This document shows, piece after piece, positions 33,540 through 46,100 of a stretch of DNA of 64,000 nucleotides (position 1 is its first letter; the number at the start of each line of letters is the position of its first letter). The stretch comes from Oscillospiraceae bacterium (GTDB taxonomy: Bacteria; Bacillota; Clostridia; Oscillospirales; CAG-272). The notes under the pieces were generated by a model, which had not been told where the DNA came from, did not search any database, and saw nothing but the letters and a program-made list of their open reading frames with translations. Both the position numbers and the translations under genes were made by a program. The stretch covers positions 31,828 through 95,827 of the forward strand of contig SVSE01000007.1 of NCBI GenBank assembly GCA_015064445.1. The letters run 5' to 3'.

Positions 33540-33568
33540 ATTTTACCATATTATATATAATAAATCAA
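33540..33568 (-). promoter_or_regulatory. Putative promoter for rnhA
   Basis: Read on the minus strand: TTGATT, 17 bases, extended TGG-TAAAAT. Confidence 0.65.
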
Positions 33569-33605
33569 TAATTTTTATAAATTTTATATTTTTTCAAAAA
33601 AATTA

Positions 33606-33634
33606 TTGACAATGCAGAAAAACTGTGATAAAAT
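33606..33634 (+). promoter_or_regulatory. Promoter for rpsF-ssb-rpsR
   Basis: TTGACA, 17-base spacer, extended TGA-TAAAAT, leaving a leader of about 80 bases. Confidence 0.85.
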
Positions 33635-33645
33635 AGCGCAGAACA

Positions 33646-33693
33646 GTTGCGCAAGCGACTGCTCCTGCCGACAAAAAATCTTTAATTTGTCGG
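33646..33693 (+). promoter_or_regulatory. Structured rpsF leader, possible S6:S18 autoregulatory site
   Basis: Two hairpins lie in the rpsF leader: CAGTTGC-gcaa-GCGACTG and CCGACAAA-N10-TTTGTCGG. In several bacteria the S6:S18 complex binds a CCG-containing structure in the rpsF leader to repress its own synthesis; the second hairpin carries CCG at its base. The match to that motif is suggestive only. Confidence 0.35.
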
Positions 33694-33720
33694 TCTTATG
33701 TCCATAGGAGGTGTAAAAAG

Positions 33721-34041
33721 ATGGAAAAGATTATCAATTCTTACGAAACTTTGTTCGTTGTTGATAACTCACTCGGAGAAGAGGGAGTTAAGGCAATCGT
33801 TGACAAGTTTACGACTCTTATCGCCGATAACGGAGCTATTGACTCTGTTGATGAATGGGGCAAGCGTAAGCTCGCATACCCAATCAACGACAAGGTTGAG
33901 GGCTACTATGTTCTCGTGAACTTTAAGAGTGAGGGTACATTTACTCTCGAGCTTGAGCGTGTGTTCGGTATTACCGAAGGCATTCTTCGTTCAATCGTGA
34001 TTCGTCACATCGAAGACAAGAAGACAAAGAAAGAAGCCTAA
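33721..34041 (+). CDS. rpsF: 30S ribosomal protein S6
   Basis: This 106-residue protein matches bacterial S6 in length and sequence (NSYETLFVVDNSLGEEGVKAIVDKF; EWGKRKLAYPINDKVEGYYVLVNF). It binds S18 and 16S rRNA in the platform of the small subunit. AGGAGGTG lies eight bases upstream of the ATG. It is the first gene of the conserved rpsF-ssb-rpsR operon. Confidence 0.98.
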   Translation: MEKIINSYETLFVVDNSLGEEGVKAIVDKFTTLIADNGAIDSVDEWGKRKLAYPINDKVEGYYVLVNFKSEGTFTLELERVFGITEGILRSIVIRHIEDKKTKKEA

Positions 34042-34059
34042 TTAAAGGAGGGTCTAACA

Positions 34060-34497
34060 ATGGCAAACTTTAACTTGAACAAAGTAATTTTGGGCGGTCG
34101 TATTACCGCAGACTTAGAGCTTAAGCAGACCCAGTCAGGCATCGCAACAATTCAGTTTACAATCGCAGTAAACCGTCGTTTCCAGGGAAAGGATGCGCAG
34201 GATAACAATCAGGCAGCAGACTTTATCACTGTTAGAGCATGGCGTCAAACTGCAGAGTTTATCAGCAGATTCTTCAAAAAGGGAAGCTCAATCTGCATCG
34301 TAGGCTCTATTCAAACAAGAAACTGGACTGATGCACAGGATGTTAAGCACTATGCAACAGATGTAGTAGCTGATGAGGCATACTTCGTTGATGCAAAGGG
34401 CGAAAACGCTACTGGCGCGTTCGATGCACCTGCATTCCAAACACAGCAAGCACCTAAATTTGAAGAAATTTCAGGTGACGACGACCTGCCATTCTAA
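34060..34497 (+). CDS. ssb: Single-stranded DNA-binding protein
   Basis: This 145-residue protein has an N-terminal OB fold (NLNKVILGGRITADLELK to WRQTAEFISRFFKKGSSICIVGSIQTRNW, residues 5-85), a short disordered region, and the acidic C-terminal tip DDDLPF that recruits replication and repair partners. It coats single-stranded DNA as a tetramer. It lies between rpsF and rpsR, the common bacterial arrangement, with AAAGGAGGG upstream. Confidence 0.98.
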   Translation: MANFNLNKVILGGRITADLELKQTQSGIATIQFTIAVNRRFQGKDAQDNNQAADFITVRAWRQTAEFISRFFKKGSSICIVGSIQTRNWTDAQDVKHYATDVVADEAYFVDAKGENATGAFDAPAFQTQQAPKFEEISGDDDLPF

Positions 34498-34536
34498 TTA
34501 TTAGAGGCAACACGAATAAAATAGGAGGAATTCAAG

Positions 34537-34806
34537 ATGGATAACAACAATGTTGAAAAGGTTGAGAATGCTCAGCGTCCTGCTCGTCAGATGATGAGAA
34601 GAAAGAAGAAGGTTTGTGCTTTCTGCGCTGACAAGATCGGTCACATCGATTATAAAGATACTGCTCGTCTTAGAAAGTATGTAACAGAGCGTGCAAAGAT
34701 CCTTCCAAGAAGAATCACTGGCACATGCGCTCATCACCAGAACGAGCTTACAAAGGCAATCAAGCGTGCTCGTTTCATGGCACTTATGCCTTACATTGAT
34801 GACTAA
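34537..34806 (+). CDS. rpsR: 30S ribosomal protein S18
   Basis: This 89-residue protein has the S18 core ([60 protein letters not shown]). The CAFC pair plus CAHH suggest the zinc-binding (C+) form of S18. It forms the platform of the 30S subunit with S6. AGGAGG lies upstream. It is the last gene of the operon. Confidence 0.98.
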   Translation: MDNNNVEKVENAQRPARQMMRRKKKVCAFCADKIGHIDYKDTARLRKYVTERAKILPRRITGTCAHHQNELTKAIKRARFMALMPYIDD

Positions 34807-34816
34807 TAGAAAAAGA

Positions 34817-34843
34817 AAATCCACCCAATCGGGTGGATTTTTT
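34817..34843 (+). terminator. Terminator after rpsR
   Basis: AAATCCACCC and GGGTGGATTT form a 10-bp stem around AATC with a T-run. Confidence 0.93.
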
Positions 34844-34939
34844 CTTTATAAAATTCCTTGAATCGCAAAAAATTCTTCCTTTAATAGAATCATAACGCAC
34901 GCAACGCACATACGCGATATAGGGAAAAGAGAAGAGCAA

Positions 34940-34972
34940 AAAAATAGAGTCCTGCGGGTTAAACAGGACTCG
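34940..34972 (-). terminator. Terminator after rpsT
   Basis: GAGTCCTG and CAGGACTC form an 8-bp stem; on the minus strand it is followed by TATTTTTTT. It lies about 15 bases beyond the rpsT stop. Confidence 0.85.
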
Positions 34973-34986
34973 TTTTATTTTTTAGC

Positions 34987-35250
34987 TTATGCCATTTGGT
35001 TGAACATAAGAGTGAAAGCACTCTTCTTATGAGCAGCATTATTCTTATGGAGAAGACCGTGAGCAACAGCTTGGTCAACCTTCTTAATAACAGCTACATA
35101 AGCAACTTTTGCAGCCTCTTTGTCAGCGCTTTCAACAGCCGCCTTAAACTTCTTAATAGTGGTGTTGAGCTGAGATTTGAGCATCTTATTGCGAAGTGTC
35201 TTGGTAGCAATTACCTTAACGCGCTTCTTAGCAGATTTGATATTAGGCAT
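34987..35250 (-). CDS. rpsT: 30S ribosomal protein S20
   Basis: This 87-residue, Lys/Ala-rich helical protein has the S20 N-terminus MPNIKSAKKRVKVIATKTLRNK and the C-terminal VDQAVAHGLLHKNNAAHKKS motif. S20 binds the foot of the 30S subunit. AAAGGAGGA lies seven bases upstream. It has its own promoter, a leader of about 90 bases that could fold (GAGCACCCTCTC region), and a terminator. Confidence 0.98.
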   Translation of the reverse strand: MPNIKSAKKRVKVIATKTLRNKMLKSQLNTTIKKFKAAVESADKEAAKVAYVAVIKKVDQAVAHGLLHKNNAAHKKSAFTLMFNQMA

Positions 35251-35342
35251 GATGAATCCTCCTTTAAGTAATCTAATCCGAAAGATGCACTATCCGTTGC
35301 CTGAGAGGGTGCTCCGAATAAAGCATGTTCGTACGATTACAT

Positions 35343-35371
35343 ATAATAACACAAACAATTTATAAAATCAA
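35343..35371 (-). promoter_or_regulatory. Promoter for rpsT
   Basis: Read on the minus strand: TTGATT, 17 bases, extended TGT-TATTAT. The gap from 35251 to 35646 contains only this promoter with its leader, AT-rich sequence and the rpoB promoter. Confidence 0.75.
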
Positions 35372-35544
35372 TACCTTTTTGAAAATTTTTCTAATATTTT
35401 TAAAATTATTTTTTCAGCCAAAAGAGAAGAGTTATTAAATGGTTATCAAAAAGTTCACAAAAAATTTACATATGAACAAATTGTAAACTTTTCAAAAATT
35501 TTTTGTAAACAAATAAAACTTTTTAAATTTTTTAAAAATAATAC

Positions 35545-35573
35545 TTGACAAATAAAAGTAATGGTGGTAAAAT
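35545..35573 (+). promoter_or_regulatory. Promoter for rpoB-rpoC
   Basis: TTGACA, 17-base spacer, extended TGG-TAAAAT, followed by a leader of about 65 bases. No rplL or attenuator hairpin precedes rpoB, so this is the only visible source of rpoBC transcription. Confidence 0.85.
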
Positions 35574-35646
35574 TATACTCCGTGTAATAACGCGTAAATA
35601 ATAATATTATAAATAAAAATAAAGGAAATATGGAGTGATTTAGTTT

Positions 35647-38600
35647 ATGGTCAAAGAACAAAAGCTTGGCAAAAACACACGAATGAGCTTCGCTAAAATC
35701 AACGAATTGATCGAAATGCCCAATCTTATTGATGTGCAGAAGAAATCTTTCGACTGGTTTTTGAAGGAAGGACTTATGGAGGTCCTTCGCGAGGTATCTC
35801 CTATTACGGATCATTCTGGCAATCTTTCTATCGAGTTTGTATCCTTTACTCTCGATACAACAAAGCCAAAATATCCAGTTGAGGAGTGCAAGATTAGAGA
35901 TACTAACTATGCTGCACCTCTCAAGGTAACTGTTCGTCTTGTGGACGCAACCACTGGCGAGGTTAAGGAGCACGAGATATTTATGGGAGATTTCCCACTT
36001 ATGACAGACAACGGTACCTTCGTTATCAACGGAGCAGAGCGTGTTGTCGTATCTCAAATTGTTCGTTCTCCCGGAATGTACTACGATTTTTCAATCGACA
36101 AAACAGGTATGCACAACTACACCGCACAGGTAATTCCTTATCGTGGTGCTTGGCTTGAATATGAGACAGATGCACAGAATGCATTCTATGTTCATATCGA
36201 CAAGAATAGAAAAATGCCTGTAACTGTTCTTATCCGTGCACTCGGCGTTGAAACCGAGGAGGACATTAAGGATATGTTCGGCGAGTTCTTTATGACTCCA
36301 ACTCTCGCAAAGGACGATAGCGAGAAGCTTGCTATCGAAAATCTCACCTCAATTAGAGAAGAAGCTCTTAAGGAAATCTATAAGAGACATCGTCCAGGTG
36401 AGCCTGCAACTGCAGAGAGTGCTGAAACACTTATTAATAACTTCTTCTTTGATCCTAAGAGATACGACCTCTATCCTGTTGGACGCTATAAGTTCGACAA
36501 GAAGCTTTCAATTGGCGACAGAATAGTAGGACTTACACTTGCTCGTCCTGTTATCAGCAAGAAGACAGGCGAGGTTATTCTTGATAGTGGTATCGTTCTT
36601 AAGGCAAGCGATGTTCAGCTCATCGAGGAAAACTGTGTAAATGAAATCTATGCTCAGGTTCTTGAAAAGGAAAGTGGCAGAATGGTTGAAATCAAGGTAT
36701 TCGGTAACGGTACTGTTGATCCTGTTTATGCTCTTGGCTATGACCTCAAGGACTGTGGCGTAAATGAAAAGATTCACTACGAAAAGCTTATGCAAATCGT
36801 AGAGGAATGCGCTGGCGATGTTGAGGCTATTAAGCTCGCAGTTAAGCGCAACCTTGCTGACCTTTGTCCAAAGCACATTACAAGAGAGGATATCCTCGCT
36901 TCTATTAGCTATCTTGTATGTCTTGCACATGGTATCGGCACAAAGGACGATATCGACCACCTTGGAAGCAGAAGACTCCGTTGCGTAGGTGAGCTTCTCC
37001 AAAACCAAGTTCGTATCGGTATGTCCCGTATGGAAAAGATAATCAGAGAGAGAATGAATGCAACTCCTGACTCCGAGGAGCTCTCTCCAAAGAATCTTAT
37101 AAATATCAGACCTGTAGTAACTGCTATCAGAGACTTCTTTGGTTCATCACCACTTTCACAGTTCATGGACCAGAACAACCCATTGGCAGAGCTCACACAC
37201 AAGCGTCGTATTTCTGCTCTCGGCCCTGGTGGTCTTTCAAGAGATAGAGCAGCATTCGAGGTGCGTGACGTACACTACACTCACTATGGTAGAATGTGTC
37301 CTGTTGAAACACCTGAAGGACCAAACATCGGTCTTATCTCGTATCTTTCAACATACGCAAAGATCAGCGACTATGGCTTTATTCAGGCTCCTTACCGTAA
37401 GATTGTTGACGGAAGAGTAACTGATGAGGTTGTTTATATGACAGCTGATGAGGAGGATGGACATGTAATCGCTCAGGCTTATGAAAAGCTTGATGAAGAG
37501 GGAAGATTTGTAAACAAGAAGATTATCGTTCGTGATAAGGCTGAAATTCTTGAGGTGGATCCTTCCAAGGCAGATTATATGGATGTATCTCCAAAGATGG
37601 TTGTATCAGTTGCAACTGCAATGATACCATTTATCGAAAACGACGACAACGCCCGTGCCCTCATGGGTTCAAACATGCAGAAGCAGGCAGTTCCACTTCT
37701 TACCTCTGACTCACCTATTGTTGGTACAGGTATGGAGTACAAGGCAGCTTGCGACTCAGGCGTAGTTGTTCTTGCAAAGAACGCTGGTGTCGTTGAAAGA
37801 GTAGACGCAAACCATATCATTATCCGTACAGAAGACGGAAATAAGGATACCTATGAGCTTATTAAGTTCAAGCGCTCTAACCAGACAACCTGCGTAAACC
37901 AGAAGCCTATCGTTGTATGTGGCGAAAAGGTTGAAAAGGGTCAGGTAATTGCAGACGGACCCGCAACCTCTAATGGTGAAATCTCCCTTGGTAAGAATGC
38001 TCTTATCGGCTTTATGACTTGGGAAGGTTATAACTACGAGGACGCTGTTCTTCTTAACGAAAAGCTCGTTCGTAACGATGTATATACATCAATTCATATT
38101 GAAGAATACTCACAAGAAGCAAGAGATACCAAGCTCGGCCCAGAGGAAATCACTCGTGAAATTCCTAATGCCGGCGAGGATATGCTCAAGAACCTTGACG
38201 AAAACGGTATTGTAAGAATCGGTACTGAGGTTAAGGCTCACGACATTCTTGTAGGTAAGGTAACACCTAAGGGCGAAACCGAGGTTACAGCAGAGGAAAG
38301 ACTCCTTCGCGCTATCTTCGGCGAAAAGTCAAGAGATGTAAGAGATACCTCACTTCGTGTTCATAACGGTCAAAACGGTATCGTTATCGATGTTAAGGTA
38401 TTCTCACGCGATAATGGCGATGAGCTCTCACCAGGTGTTAATAAGGTTGTTAAGGTTTATGTTGCTCAAAAGAGAAAGATCTCTGTCGGCGACAAAATGG
38501 CTGGTCGTCACGGTAACAAGGGTGTTGTATCAAGAATTCTCCCACCAGAGGATATGCCTTTCTTGGCAGACGGTACTCCACTTGATATCGTGCTTAACCC

Positions 38601-39525
38601 ACTCGGCGTTCCTTCCCGTATGAACATCGGTCAGGTTCTTGAGGTTCACCTCGGTATCGCAGCTAAGAAGCTCGGTTGGAAGATAATGACCCCTGTATTT
38701 GACGGTGCAAAGGAGCAGGATATCTTCGAATGTCTTAAGATGGCAGGACTTTGGAGAGATGTACTTCCAAATGAAAACACAGATGGAAAGGATCTCTTTG
38801 AAGAGGTTGTAAGAGAAGACGGCAAGAAGGATATTCAAAGACTTGACGAAGAAACAAGAAATAACCCCGAAGCACTTAAGGCTCTCCTTGCAGAAGGAAA
38901 GCTCAAGATTTGTGACGGTAAGACAATTCTTTACGATGGTCGTACAGGTGTACCATTCGATAACCCTGTAACCGTAGGAATTATGTACTACCTCAAGCTT
39001 CACCACCTCGTTGACGATAAGATTCACGCTCGTTCAACTGGTCCTTACTCACTTGTTACACAACAGCCTCTTGGCGGTAAGGCTCAATTCGGTGGTCAGC
39101 GTTTCGGAGAAATGGAAGTATGGGCGCTTGAAGCATACGGCGCAGCATATACTCTTCAGGAAATCCTCACTGTTAAGAGTGACGATATCATCGGTAGAAC
39201 AAAGGCATTCGAGGCGATCGTTAAGGGAGCTAACATCCCAACACCAGGTATCCCTGAATCCTTTAAGGTTCTTGTTAAGGAGCTTCAGGCTCTCGCACTT
39301 GATATCAAGATTCTTGACGATGACGGCAAGGAAATAGAGCTTTCTAACCTTGACGAGGAGGACCTCACACCTATGAATATCGTAGCACCTGCAGCTGATG
39401 AAATCTCAGATGAAATCGCATCTGACGAGGACGAGGCTGAGGAGGAAGAGAACTACGACGATTTCGACGATGTAGAGGAAGACTTCCCATTGGACTTTGA
39501 CTTGGAAGCTTACGATGAAGACTAA
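35647..39525 (+). CDS. rpoB: DNA-directed RNA polymerase subunit beta
   Basis: The 1292-residue beta subunit carries the conserved blocks in order, including the rifampicin-region [31 protein letters not shown], the [19 protein letters not shown] segment, and the C-terminal [41 protein letters not shown]-type stretch. Positions equivalent to rifampicin-contact residues are the sensitive forms (Asp508, His518, Ser523 here). The last 50 residues are a strongly acidic tail. It forms the catalytic core with beta prime. Unlike most Bacillota it is not preceded by rplJ-rplL; its own promoter lies 75 bases upstream. Confidence 0.99.
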   Translation: MVKEQKLGKNTRMSFAKINELIEMPNLIDVQKKSFDWFLKEGLMEVLREVSPITDHSGNLSIEFVSFTLDTTKPKYPVEECKIRDTNYAAPLKVTVRLVDATTGEVKEHEIFMGDFPLMTDNGTFVINGAERVVVSQIVRSPGMYYDFSIDKTGMHNYTAQVIPYRGAWLEYETDAQNAFYVHIDKNRKMPVTVLIRALGVETEEDIKDMFGEFFMTPTLAKDDSEKLAIENLTSIREEALKEIYKRHRPGEPATAESAETLINNFFFDPKRYDLYPVGRYKFDKKLSIGDRIVGLTLARPVISKKTGEVILDSGIVLKASDVQLIEENCVNEIYAQVLEKESGRMVEIKVFGNGTVDPVYALGYDLKDCGVNEKIHYEKLMQIVEECAGDVEAIKLAVKRNLADLCPKHITREDILASISYLVCLAHGIGTKDDIDHLGSRRLRCVGELLQNQVRIGMSRMEKIIRERMNATPDSEELSPKNLINIRPVVTAIRDFFGSSPLSQFMDQNNPLAELTHKRRISALGPGGLSRDRAAFEVRDVHYTHYGRMCPVETPEGPNIGLISYLSTYAKISDYGFIQAPYRKIVDGRVTDEVVYMTADEEDGHVIAQAYEKLDEEGRFVNKKIIVRDKAEILEVDPSKADYMDVSPKMVVSVATAMIPFIENDDNARALMGSNMQKQAVPLLTSDSPIVGTGMEYKAACDSGVVVLAKNAGVVERVDANHIIIRTEDGNKDTYELIKFKRSNQTTCVNQKPIVVCGEKVEKGQVIADGPATSNGEISLGKNALIGFMTWEGYNYEDAVLLNEKLVRNDVYTSIHIEEYSQEARDTKLGPEEITREIPNAGEDMLKNLDENGIVRIGTEVKAHDILVGKVTPKGETEVTAEERLLRAIFGEKSRDVRDTSLRVHNGQNGIVIDVKVFSRDNGDELSPGVNKVVKVYVAQKRKISVGDKMAGRHGNKGVVSRILPPEDMPFLADGTPLDIVLNPLGVPSRMNIGQVLEVHLGIAAKKLGWKIMTPVFDGAKEQDIFECLKMAGLWRDVLPNENTDGKDLFEEVVREDGKKDIQRLDEETRNNPEALKALLAEGKLKICDGKTILYDGRTGVPFDNPVTVGIMYYLKLHHLVDDKIHARSTGPYSLVTQQPLGGKAQFGGQRFGEMEVWALEAYGAAYTLQEILTVKSDDIIGRTKAFEAIVKGANIPTPGIPESFKVLVKELQALALDIKILDDDGKEIELSNLDEEDLTPMNIVAPAADEISDEIASDEDEAEEEENYDDFDDVEEDFPLDFDLEAYDED

Positions 39526-39554
39526 CAAAAATTACTAAAAGAAGGAAAATGCTG

Positions 39555-42500
39555 ATGGAACATACATTTGATTCTATAAAAATAGGTCTTGCTTCTCCGG
39601 AAATGATAAGAAGTTGGTCTTGGGGCGAGGTAACAAAGCCCGAAACCATCAACTACCGTACACAAAAGCCGGAAAAGGACGGTCTTTTCTGCGAAAAAAT
39701 CTTTGGCCCAACAAAGGACTGGGAGTGTGCTTGTGGTAAGTATAAGCGCTCTCGCCATAAGGGACATAGATGCGAAAAGTGTGGCGTTGAGGTAACGACC
39801 AAAAAGGTTCGTCGTGAAAGAATGGGACACATTGATCTTGCTTGTCCTGTATCTCATATTTGGTATTCAAAGGCAATCCCATCAAGAATGGCTTTGCTTC
39901 TTGAAATATCCCCAAAGGCTATTGAAAATGTTATCTATTTCGTACAGAGAATAGTAACCGATCCAGGTGATACACCTCTTCTTAAGTATCAGGTTCTCAC
40001 TGAAAAGGAATATCAGGAGTACTATGAGAAGTATGAAAACCGTTTCAAGGCTGAAATGGGCGCAGAGGCTATCAAGAAGCTTCTTGCTGAAATCGACATT
40101 GACGAGCTTTCAAAGCAGCTCAAGGAAGAGCTTGCTCAGACAAACGGACAAAAGAAGCTCAAAATAATTAAGAGACTCGAAATCGTAGAGGCATTCAGAA
40201 AGTCAGGCAACCGTCCAGAGTGGATGATTCTTGATGTTGTGCCAGTTCTCCCACCTGAAATCCGTCCAATGGTACCACTTGACGGTGGCAGATACGCAGC
40301 TTCTGATATTAACGACCTCTATCGTAGAGTTATTAACAGAAACAATCGTCTTAAAAAGCTTATCGAGCTCCGTACGCCCGATATGATCATAAAGAACGAA
40401 AAGAGAATGCTTCAGGAGGCAGTAGACGCACTTATCGATAACGGTAAGCGTGGAAAGCCTGTAACAGGCCCATCTAACCGCCCACTTAAGTCTCTTTCCG
40501 AAATGCTCAGAGGTAAGCAGGGACGCTTTAGACAAAACCTTCTTGGTAAGCGTGTTGACTATTCAGGTCGTAGCGTTATCGTCGTAGGTCCTTCGCTTAA
40601 AATCTATCAGTGCGGACTTCCTCGTGAAATGGCACTTGAGCTCTTCAAGCCTTTCGTTATGAAGCGCTTGGTTGAAACTCAAAAGGCTGGTAACATCAAG
40701 GAAGCTAAGAGAAAGGTAGAGCAGGTGGCTGACGAGGTTTGGGACGCACTCGAGGTTGTTATTAAAGAGCATCCAGTGCTTCTTAACCGTGCGCCAACAC
40801 TTCACCGTCTTTCAATTCAGGCATTCGAGCCTGTACTTGTTGAAGGTAGAGCTATTAAGCTCCATCCTCTCGTATGTAAGGCATTTAACGCCGACTTCGA
40901 CGGTGACCAGATGCCAGTCCATGTACCACTTTCTAACGAGGCTCAGGCAGAGGCAAGATTCCTTATGCTTTCTGCAAACAACCTCTTGAAGCCTGTTGAC
41001 GGTAAGGCTATCGCTGTTCCTTCACAGGATATGGTTCTTGGCTCATACTACCTCACCCTTGATGCAAGAGAAGGCGAGAAGGGCGCAGGAAGCGTATTCC
41101 GTAATATGGATGAAGCTGTTATGGCATACGAAAATGGAGACCTTGAGCTCCATGCTCCTATCAAGATTAGAATTGAGAAGGAAATCGACGGTCAAAAGAA
41201 ATCTAAAATTGTCGATGCAACTCTCGGTAGACTTATATTCAATAGCAACATTCCACAGGACCTCGGCTATGTAGATAGAAACGAGGATCCATTCGGACTT
41301 GAAATCGACTTCGTTGCAGGAAGCAAGCAGCTTTCTCAAATTGTTGACCGTACAATCAAGATTCACGGCTTCACAATGGCTGCTGAGGTTCTTGATAGCA
41401 TCAAGGCTATGGGCTATAAGTACTCAACAAGAGCATCACTTTCTATCTCCGTTGCAGATATGGTAATTCCAGAAGAGAAATATCATATCGTTAAGGAGGC
41501 AGAGGCTAAGGTTGACGAAATCTTCTCATATTATAGAGAAGGTGAGCTCACCGATAGTGAAAGATATAACTGCGTAATTGATATCTGGAACAAGGCAACT
41601 AACGATGTTGTCGCTCAGATTCAGCAGAAGTTCAACAAATACAACCCAATCAAGATGATGTCTGACTCTGGTGCCCGTGGTAGTATGACTCAGATGCGTC
41701 AGCTCGCTGGTATGCGTGGACTTATGTTCTCGGCAACTGGTAAAACCATGGAAATTCCAATTAAATCGAACTTCCGTGAGGGACTTACAATTCTTGAATA
41801 CTTCGTGGCTGCAAGATCTGCTCGTAAGTCACTTTCAGATACAGCGCTTAAGACTGCTGACTCTGGATACCTTACAAGAAGACTTGTTGATGTATCACAC
41901 GAGGTTATCGTTCGTGAGCACGACTGTGGAACTCGTGATTATATGATCGCAAGTGACATTAAGGAAGGCAACGAGGTTGTAGAAAAGCTCGCAGATAGAA
42001 TCCTTGGCAGATACACAGTTGAGGATGTTGTTGATCCAACAACAGGCGAGATTATTGTTAAGGAAAATGGTATGATTACCGCTGAGGATGTTAAGAAGAT
42101 TACATCCTGTGGTATTAAAGAGGTTAAGGTTCGTTCTGTTCTTCGTTGTAAGACAAAGGGCGGTGTGTGTGCACATTGCTATGGTATGGACCTTGCAACA
42201 TCAAAGCCTGTTAATATCGGTGAGGCTGTCGGCGTTATCGCAGCTCAGTCTATCGGTGAACCAGGTACACAGCTTACAATGAGAACCTTCCATACTGGTG
42301 GTGTCGCTTCAGCTAACATCACTCAGGGTCTTCCAAGAGTTGAGGAGCTCTTTGAGGCAAGACGTCCAAAGAAGCCTGCAATTGCTTGTGAGGCTACTGG
42401 TACTGTTGAAATCGTTCCAGAGGGAAGAATCAACAAGATTCTTGTTACTGACGAGGAAACAGGTAAGGATTATAAGTACGATGTTCCATTCGGTACAACA

Positions 42501-43091
42501 ATCATTGTTCACGATGGCGATCATGTTGCAAAGGGCCAGGCACTCACAGAGGGCTATATGGCACCTGCAGACATTCTTGCTATCAATGGCATTGAGGCTG
42601 TTTACGATTACATCGTTCGTGAGGTTCAAAAGGTTTACCGTTCACAAAACGTTGATGTTGATGATAAGCACGTTGAGGTTATCACTCGTCAAATGACAAG
42701 AAAGATTAAGATTGAGGATGCAGGAGATACAGACTTTATCATCGGCACAACAGTTGATAAGGACGAATTCGTTTCTGCAAACGAGGCTATCAAGGCAAGA
42801 GTTGATGCTGGCGAAATTACTCTTCGTGAGGCAACCGGTACACCTATCCTTCTTGGTATCACCAAGGCAGCTTCTTCAACTGAATCATTCCTTAGTGCTG
42901 CTTCCTTCCAGGAAACAACAAAGGCGCTCACAGACGCTGCTATTCGCGGTAAGGTTGACCACCTCCTCGGACTTAAGGAAAATGTTATTATTGGTAAGCT
43001 TATTCCAGCAGGAACAGGTCTTGCTCAATATAACAAGATCGGCGTAAAAAAGGTTGAGGCTCAGCCTGCAGAGGACGCTGTAAACGAATAA
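39555..43091 (+). CDS. rpoC: DNA-directed RNA polymerase subunit beta prime
   Basis: The 1178-residue beta prime subunit has the N-terminal zinc-binding Cys residues at 58, 60, 73 and 76 (CACGKYKR...CEKC), the active-site NADFDGDQM at residues 445-453, the bridge helix and trigger-loop region ([16 protein letters not shown]), and the second Cys cluster ([13 protein letters not shown]). The start is ambiguous: ATG 39549 lies only three bases from AGAAGGA, whereas ATG 39555 (MEHTFDSIK) has normal spacing and is preferred. It is cotranscribed with rpoB and followed at once by a terminator; the usual rpsL-rpsG-fusA-tuf genes do not follow. Confidence 0.99.
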   Translation: MEHTFDSIKIGLASPEMIRSWSWGEVTKPETINYRTQKPEKDGLFCEKIFGPTKDWECACGKYKRSRHKGHRCEKCGVEVTTKKVRRERMGHIDLACPVSHIWYSKAIPSRMALLLEISPKAIENVIYFVQRIVTDPGDTPLLKYQVLTEKEYQEYYEKYENRFKAEMGAEAIKKLLAEIDIDELSKQLKEELAQTNGQKKLKIIKRLEIVEAFRKSGNRPEWMILDVVPVLPPEIRPMVPLDGGRYAASDINDLYRRVINRNNRLKKLIELRTPDMIIKNEKRMLQEAVDALIDNGKRGKPVTGPSNRPLKSLSEMLRGKQGRFRQNLLGKRVDYSGRSVIVVGPSLKIYQCGLPREMALELFKPFVMKRLVETQKAGNIKEAKRKVEQVADEVWDALEVVIKEHPVLLNRAPTLHRLSIQAFEPVLVEGRAIKLHPLVCKAFNADFDGDQMPVHVPLSNEAQAEARFLMLSANNLLKPVDGKAIAVPSQDMVLGSYYLTLDAREGEKGAGSVFRNMDEAVMAYENGDLELHAPIKIRIEKEIDGQKKSKIVDATLGRLIFNSNIPQDLGYVDRNEDPFGLEIDFVAGSKQLSQIVDRTIKIHGFTMAAEVLDSIKAMGYKYSTRASLSISVADMVIPEEKYHIVKEAEAKVDEIFSYYREGELTDSERYNCVIDIWNKATNDVVAQIQQKFNKYNPIKMMSDSGARGSMTQMRQLAGMRGLMFSATGKTMEIPIKSNFREGLTILEYFVAARSARKSLSDTALKTADSGYLTRRLVDVSHEVIVREHDCGTRDYMIASDIKEGNEVVEKLADRILGRYTVEDVVDPTTGEIIVKENGMITAEDVKKITSCGIKEVKVRSVLRCKTKGGVCAHCYGMDLATSKPVNIGEAVGVIAAQSIGEPGTQLTMRTFHTGGVASANITQGLPRVEELFEARRPKKPAIACEATGTVEIVPEGRINKILVTDEETGKDYKYDVPFGTTIIVHDGDHVAKGQALTEGYMAPADILAINGIEAVYDYIVREVQKVYRSQNVDVDDKHVEVITRQMTRKIKIEDAGDTDFIIGTTVDKDEFVSANEAIKARVDAGEITLREATGTPILLGITKAASSTESFLSAASFQETTKALTDAAIRGKVDHLLGLKENVIIGKLIPAGTGLAQYNKIGVKKVEAQPAEDAVNE

Positions 43092-43098
43092 AAAGATA

Positions 43099-43127
43099 AA
43101 AAGCAAGTCGCAAGACTTGCTTTTTTC
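43099..43127 (+). terminator. Terminator after rpoC
   Basis: AAGCAAGTC and GACTTGCTT form a 9-bp stem with a GCAA loop and a T-run. Confidence 0.93.
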
Positions 43128-43141
43128 TTTCATTATAATAT

Positions 43142-43170
43142 AAAACAAGCACTGCGTTTGCAGTGCTTGC
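43142..43170 (-). terminator. Terminator downstream of the CotH-domain gene
   Basis: CAAGCACTGC and GCAGTGCTTG form a 10-bp stem around GTTT, followed on the minus strand by TTTTAT. Confidence 0.85.
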
Positions 43171-43176
43171 TTGCTT

Positions 43177-46100
43177 TTATTGATTATATGCATCAGGATA
43201 TTCTGTTGCGTAATATTCAAAGAGCCATTCACTTCTTATCTTCCACCAGGTTCTGAGATAGTCAACAGAGTCTGGAAGAGAACGAGAAGAGTAAATAGGT
43301 GAACGAGAAGCCTCAAGATAGTTTCTTACAATAGCCTCGCCAGCCTCGCCATATGCGAGCTCGTCGATTAAGCAACGGATTTGTGCATCTGTTTCTGGAT
43401 CTACAGTGTCTGTGTAGTAGGAAGCGATTACATCCTCATTTTCGCTAATGCATTTCGCGACCTCATTCATAAACTCCTCTGAATATTCCTCGAGGTAGTA
43501 GTACCACCAACGGATACAGTAGGAGTCGCTACTGTTGTTTTTAATCTTGTAGTCGTAAGCCCATTTAATGCTTGCCCAAGTACCGAGAGCAGAACGGTAT
43601 TCGTAAAGTCCTTGGTCGGCAAGAGTCTTGATGTCGGCATCTACAACGCCTGATCCTTCGTAGTTGTACTCGATTTTGTTATCGTTATTCAAATCTAACC
43701 ATTCGTAGTTGTTGGACCAAAGCGTTCCGCCACCCTTTGGAATATTACCCTGTGAAATGTCAAGGTCCCAAACAGGTCCGCCGTGAAGCTTTCCGTCCTC
43801 AATATAGAATCTTGTAGAGTCCCAAATGATATCCGTATCCTTTACAAATTCGTGGAATACGAAGTATTTTACCATGGAATCAACGTCCATGTATTTCGCC
43901 ATCTCATCTGTATCGCCACTAAGAATAGCAAAGTCAAGCTGATACATAATTCTCATCATTTGAGATCTTGTGTAAGGAGAATACTCACTTGGCTCCTCAA
44001 GACGGATGTATGAAAGGTTAAATATTGGTGATGGGAATGCCGAATCCTCATATCCGTTTGATTGGCTCAAGTGGATGAGAATATCTCTTTCCTCGTCAAT
44101 ATCAACTCTATCTTCGCCTATGTCGATAGGAGTAACAAGCATATAACAACCTCTGTAAATACCGTTGTGATAAACCTCAACAAACTGATATTTACATGTG
44201 TAATCAAGACCGAGGTCCTTTGCAAATTCAAATGCAAGAGCAGTTCTGATGAGCGGTTGGTCGTATGCGTTAGCGAGAAGGTGATACTTCTTGCCGGCGC
44301 CCATTCCAAATAGGTCAACCTTTCTTGAGAACTTAATGTTGAAAGGATATTTTGCGCTAAAGCTTGCAGTATAGTTACCTCTGATTCTCATTTCGCCCTC
44401 TGCATCAGAGAGAGTTTGGAGATTGCCTTGCTCGTCCTTATAAGCAACGATAATGTTTGCATTTACATATTCGGTTTTGGAGAGCTTATCAGGGGATTCA
44501 AGATAGATAACAGGAATATCTGTAACGTTGTACTGAATTGTAGGGAGAACGCGACGAATTTCCTCAACAAGAGTATCAACCTGCTCCTGCGTAAGCGCCT
44601 TTTTCGCGTTTTCAACGATAGGTCTTAACAAGGCAGCGCTTTCGGTTGTACAGTAGAGATTATAGTTTGCTGGAATTGTAGCAACAACCTCTTGAAGAAT
44701 GTCACGCTTTACCTCTTGGTGCTCAAGAGTCTTACAAACAGCACAGTAGCTGTATTGATAGTCAAGCTCATTGTCGCTGAGCATCCACCAAGAATGAGTA
44801 TGTGGAAGGGAAGGAATTGTTACCTCCTCTGTAAGTCTACAAACAGAGCATGTTTTAGAGGATTTTCCAGCTTTTTTACAGGTTGCCGCCTCTATAATTG
44901 TTTCAACAAAGAGGTGTCCTGTTGGAGCGGTTGTTTTTTCAAGCTCCTCGATTTCCTCGCCACAGTCAGCACAGAACGAGATACTCTTTCCACCATAGAT
45001 ACAGCTTTCGTAAGTCAAGATAACTGTATTTATACGAATATGCTCATCGCATACATTGGTATTCTTTTCAATTGTTACACCAAGCTGTGCAACATATTGC
45101 TTTAGCAAGAGAAGGTCAAGTGATGTGATGCTTCCGTCACCGTCAACATCGCACGCAAAACGGTTAGCATTAGATGCAGAGCCACCAAGAATCTTACCAA
45201 GAAGAGAGATGTCCTTTGCATCAACTGTACCATCACCGTTTACATCGGCAGATACATATGCATTTGTTTCAAAGCTGTCAACAACGATTTCGCCACATGT
45301 CGTACACTTGCGATATTCATAAGCATAAGTGGAGTCATCCTTTGTGGTAGCGTCGGAGAGAGTATGTCCTGTAAATGGAGTTACAATAACCTCAGCCTCA
45401 GGATTTTCAGGAGTACAACAGTTTACACAGTCAATGTAATATGCCTCTGGTGTTGTACAGGTAAGAGCAGTGCTACGGAGAATCTTTCCCTTGTGTCCTG
45501 TCGCAGGAGCAACAGCGCTCTCGCCACAGAAGCAACAAACATTTGTTCCATCCTCATCACATGTAGCTGGAGTATCAAGATATCCATACATGTGACCGCT
45601 ATAATATTCCTCACAGCCTCTGTCAGGTATGTAATAAGCAAGAGTGTTATCGCCAGAGCCAGGAAGAGTTCCTGTTCCACCACCTGTAAGAGTAGAGAAG
45701 ATGTGCTTAAGTGCCGCATTTCCACCTGAAACATAGTCGCTTTTGAAAGAGGTGATTCCTTTTCCAAATACTACCCATGTAAGATCAGTACATCCACTTG
45801 CAACATTGTCGCCAAGGCTTGTAACGTTGTCGGGAATGTAAAGGGTTGTAATACCGGTGTTTCTAAATGCGCTTCCTTCGATTTTGGTAACATTAGAACC
45901 AATTGTTATTTTGGTAAGATTTTTAGCACCGTAGAATGCCGAACCCTTAACTGTTGTAACAGATTCAGGAATTACGAACTCGCTGTCAATCTTTCCAAGA
46001 GGATAACGGTACAAGGTCTTCATATCATAGCTGAAGAGAACACCGTCGATTGATTTGTAGTATGTATTAGCCTCTCCTATGTTGTAGTATTTGAAGTCCG

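Noticed and set aside
39371-39915. Minus-strand ORFs of 88-111 residues at the rpoB-rpoC junction
   Set aside because: They are shadows of rpoB and rpoC coding sequence; both genes are intact on the plus strand.
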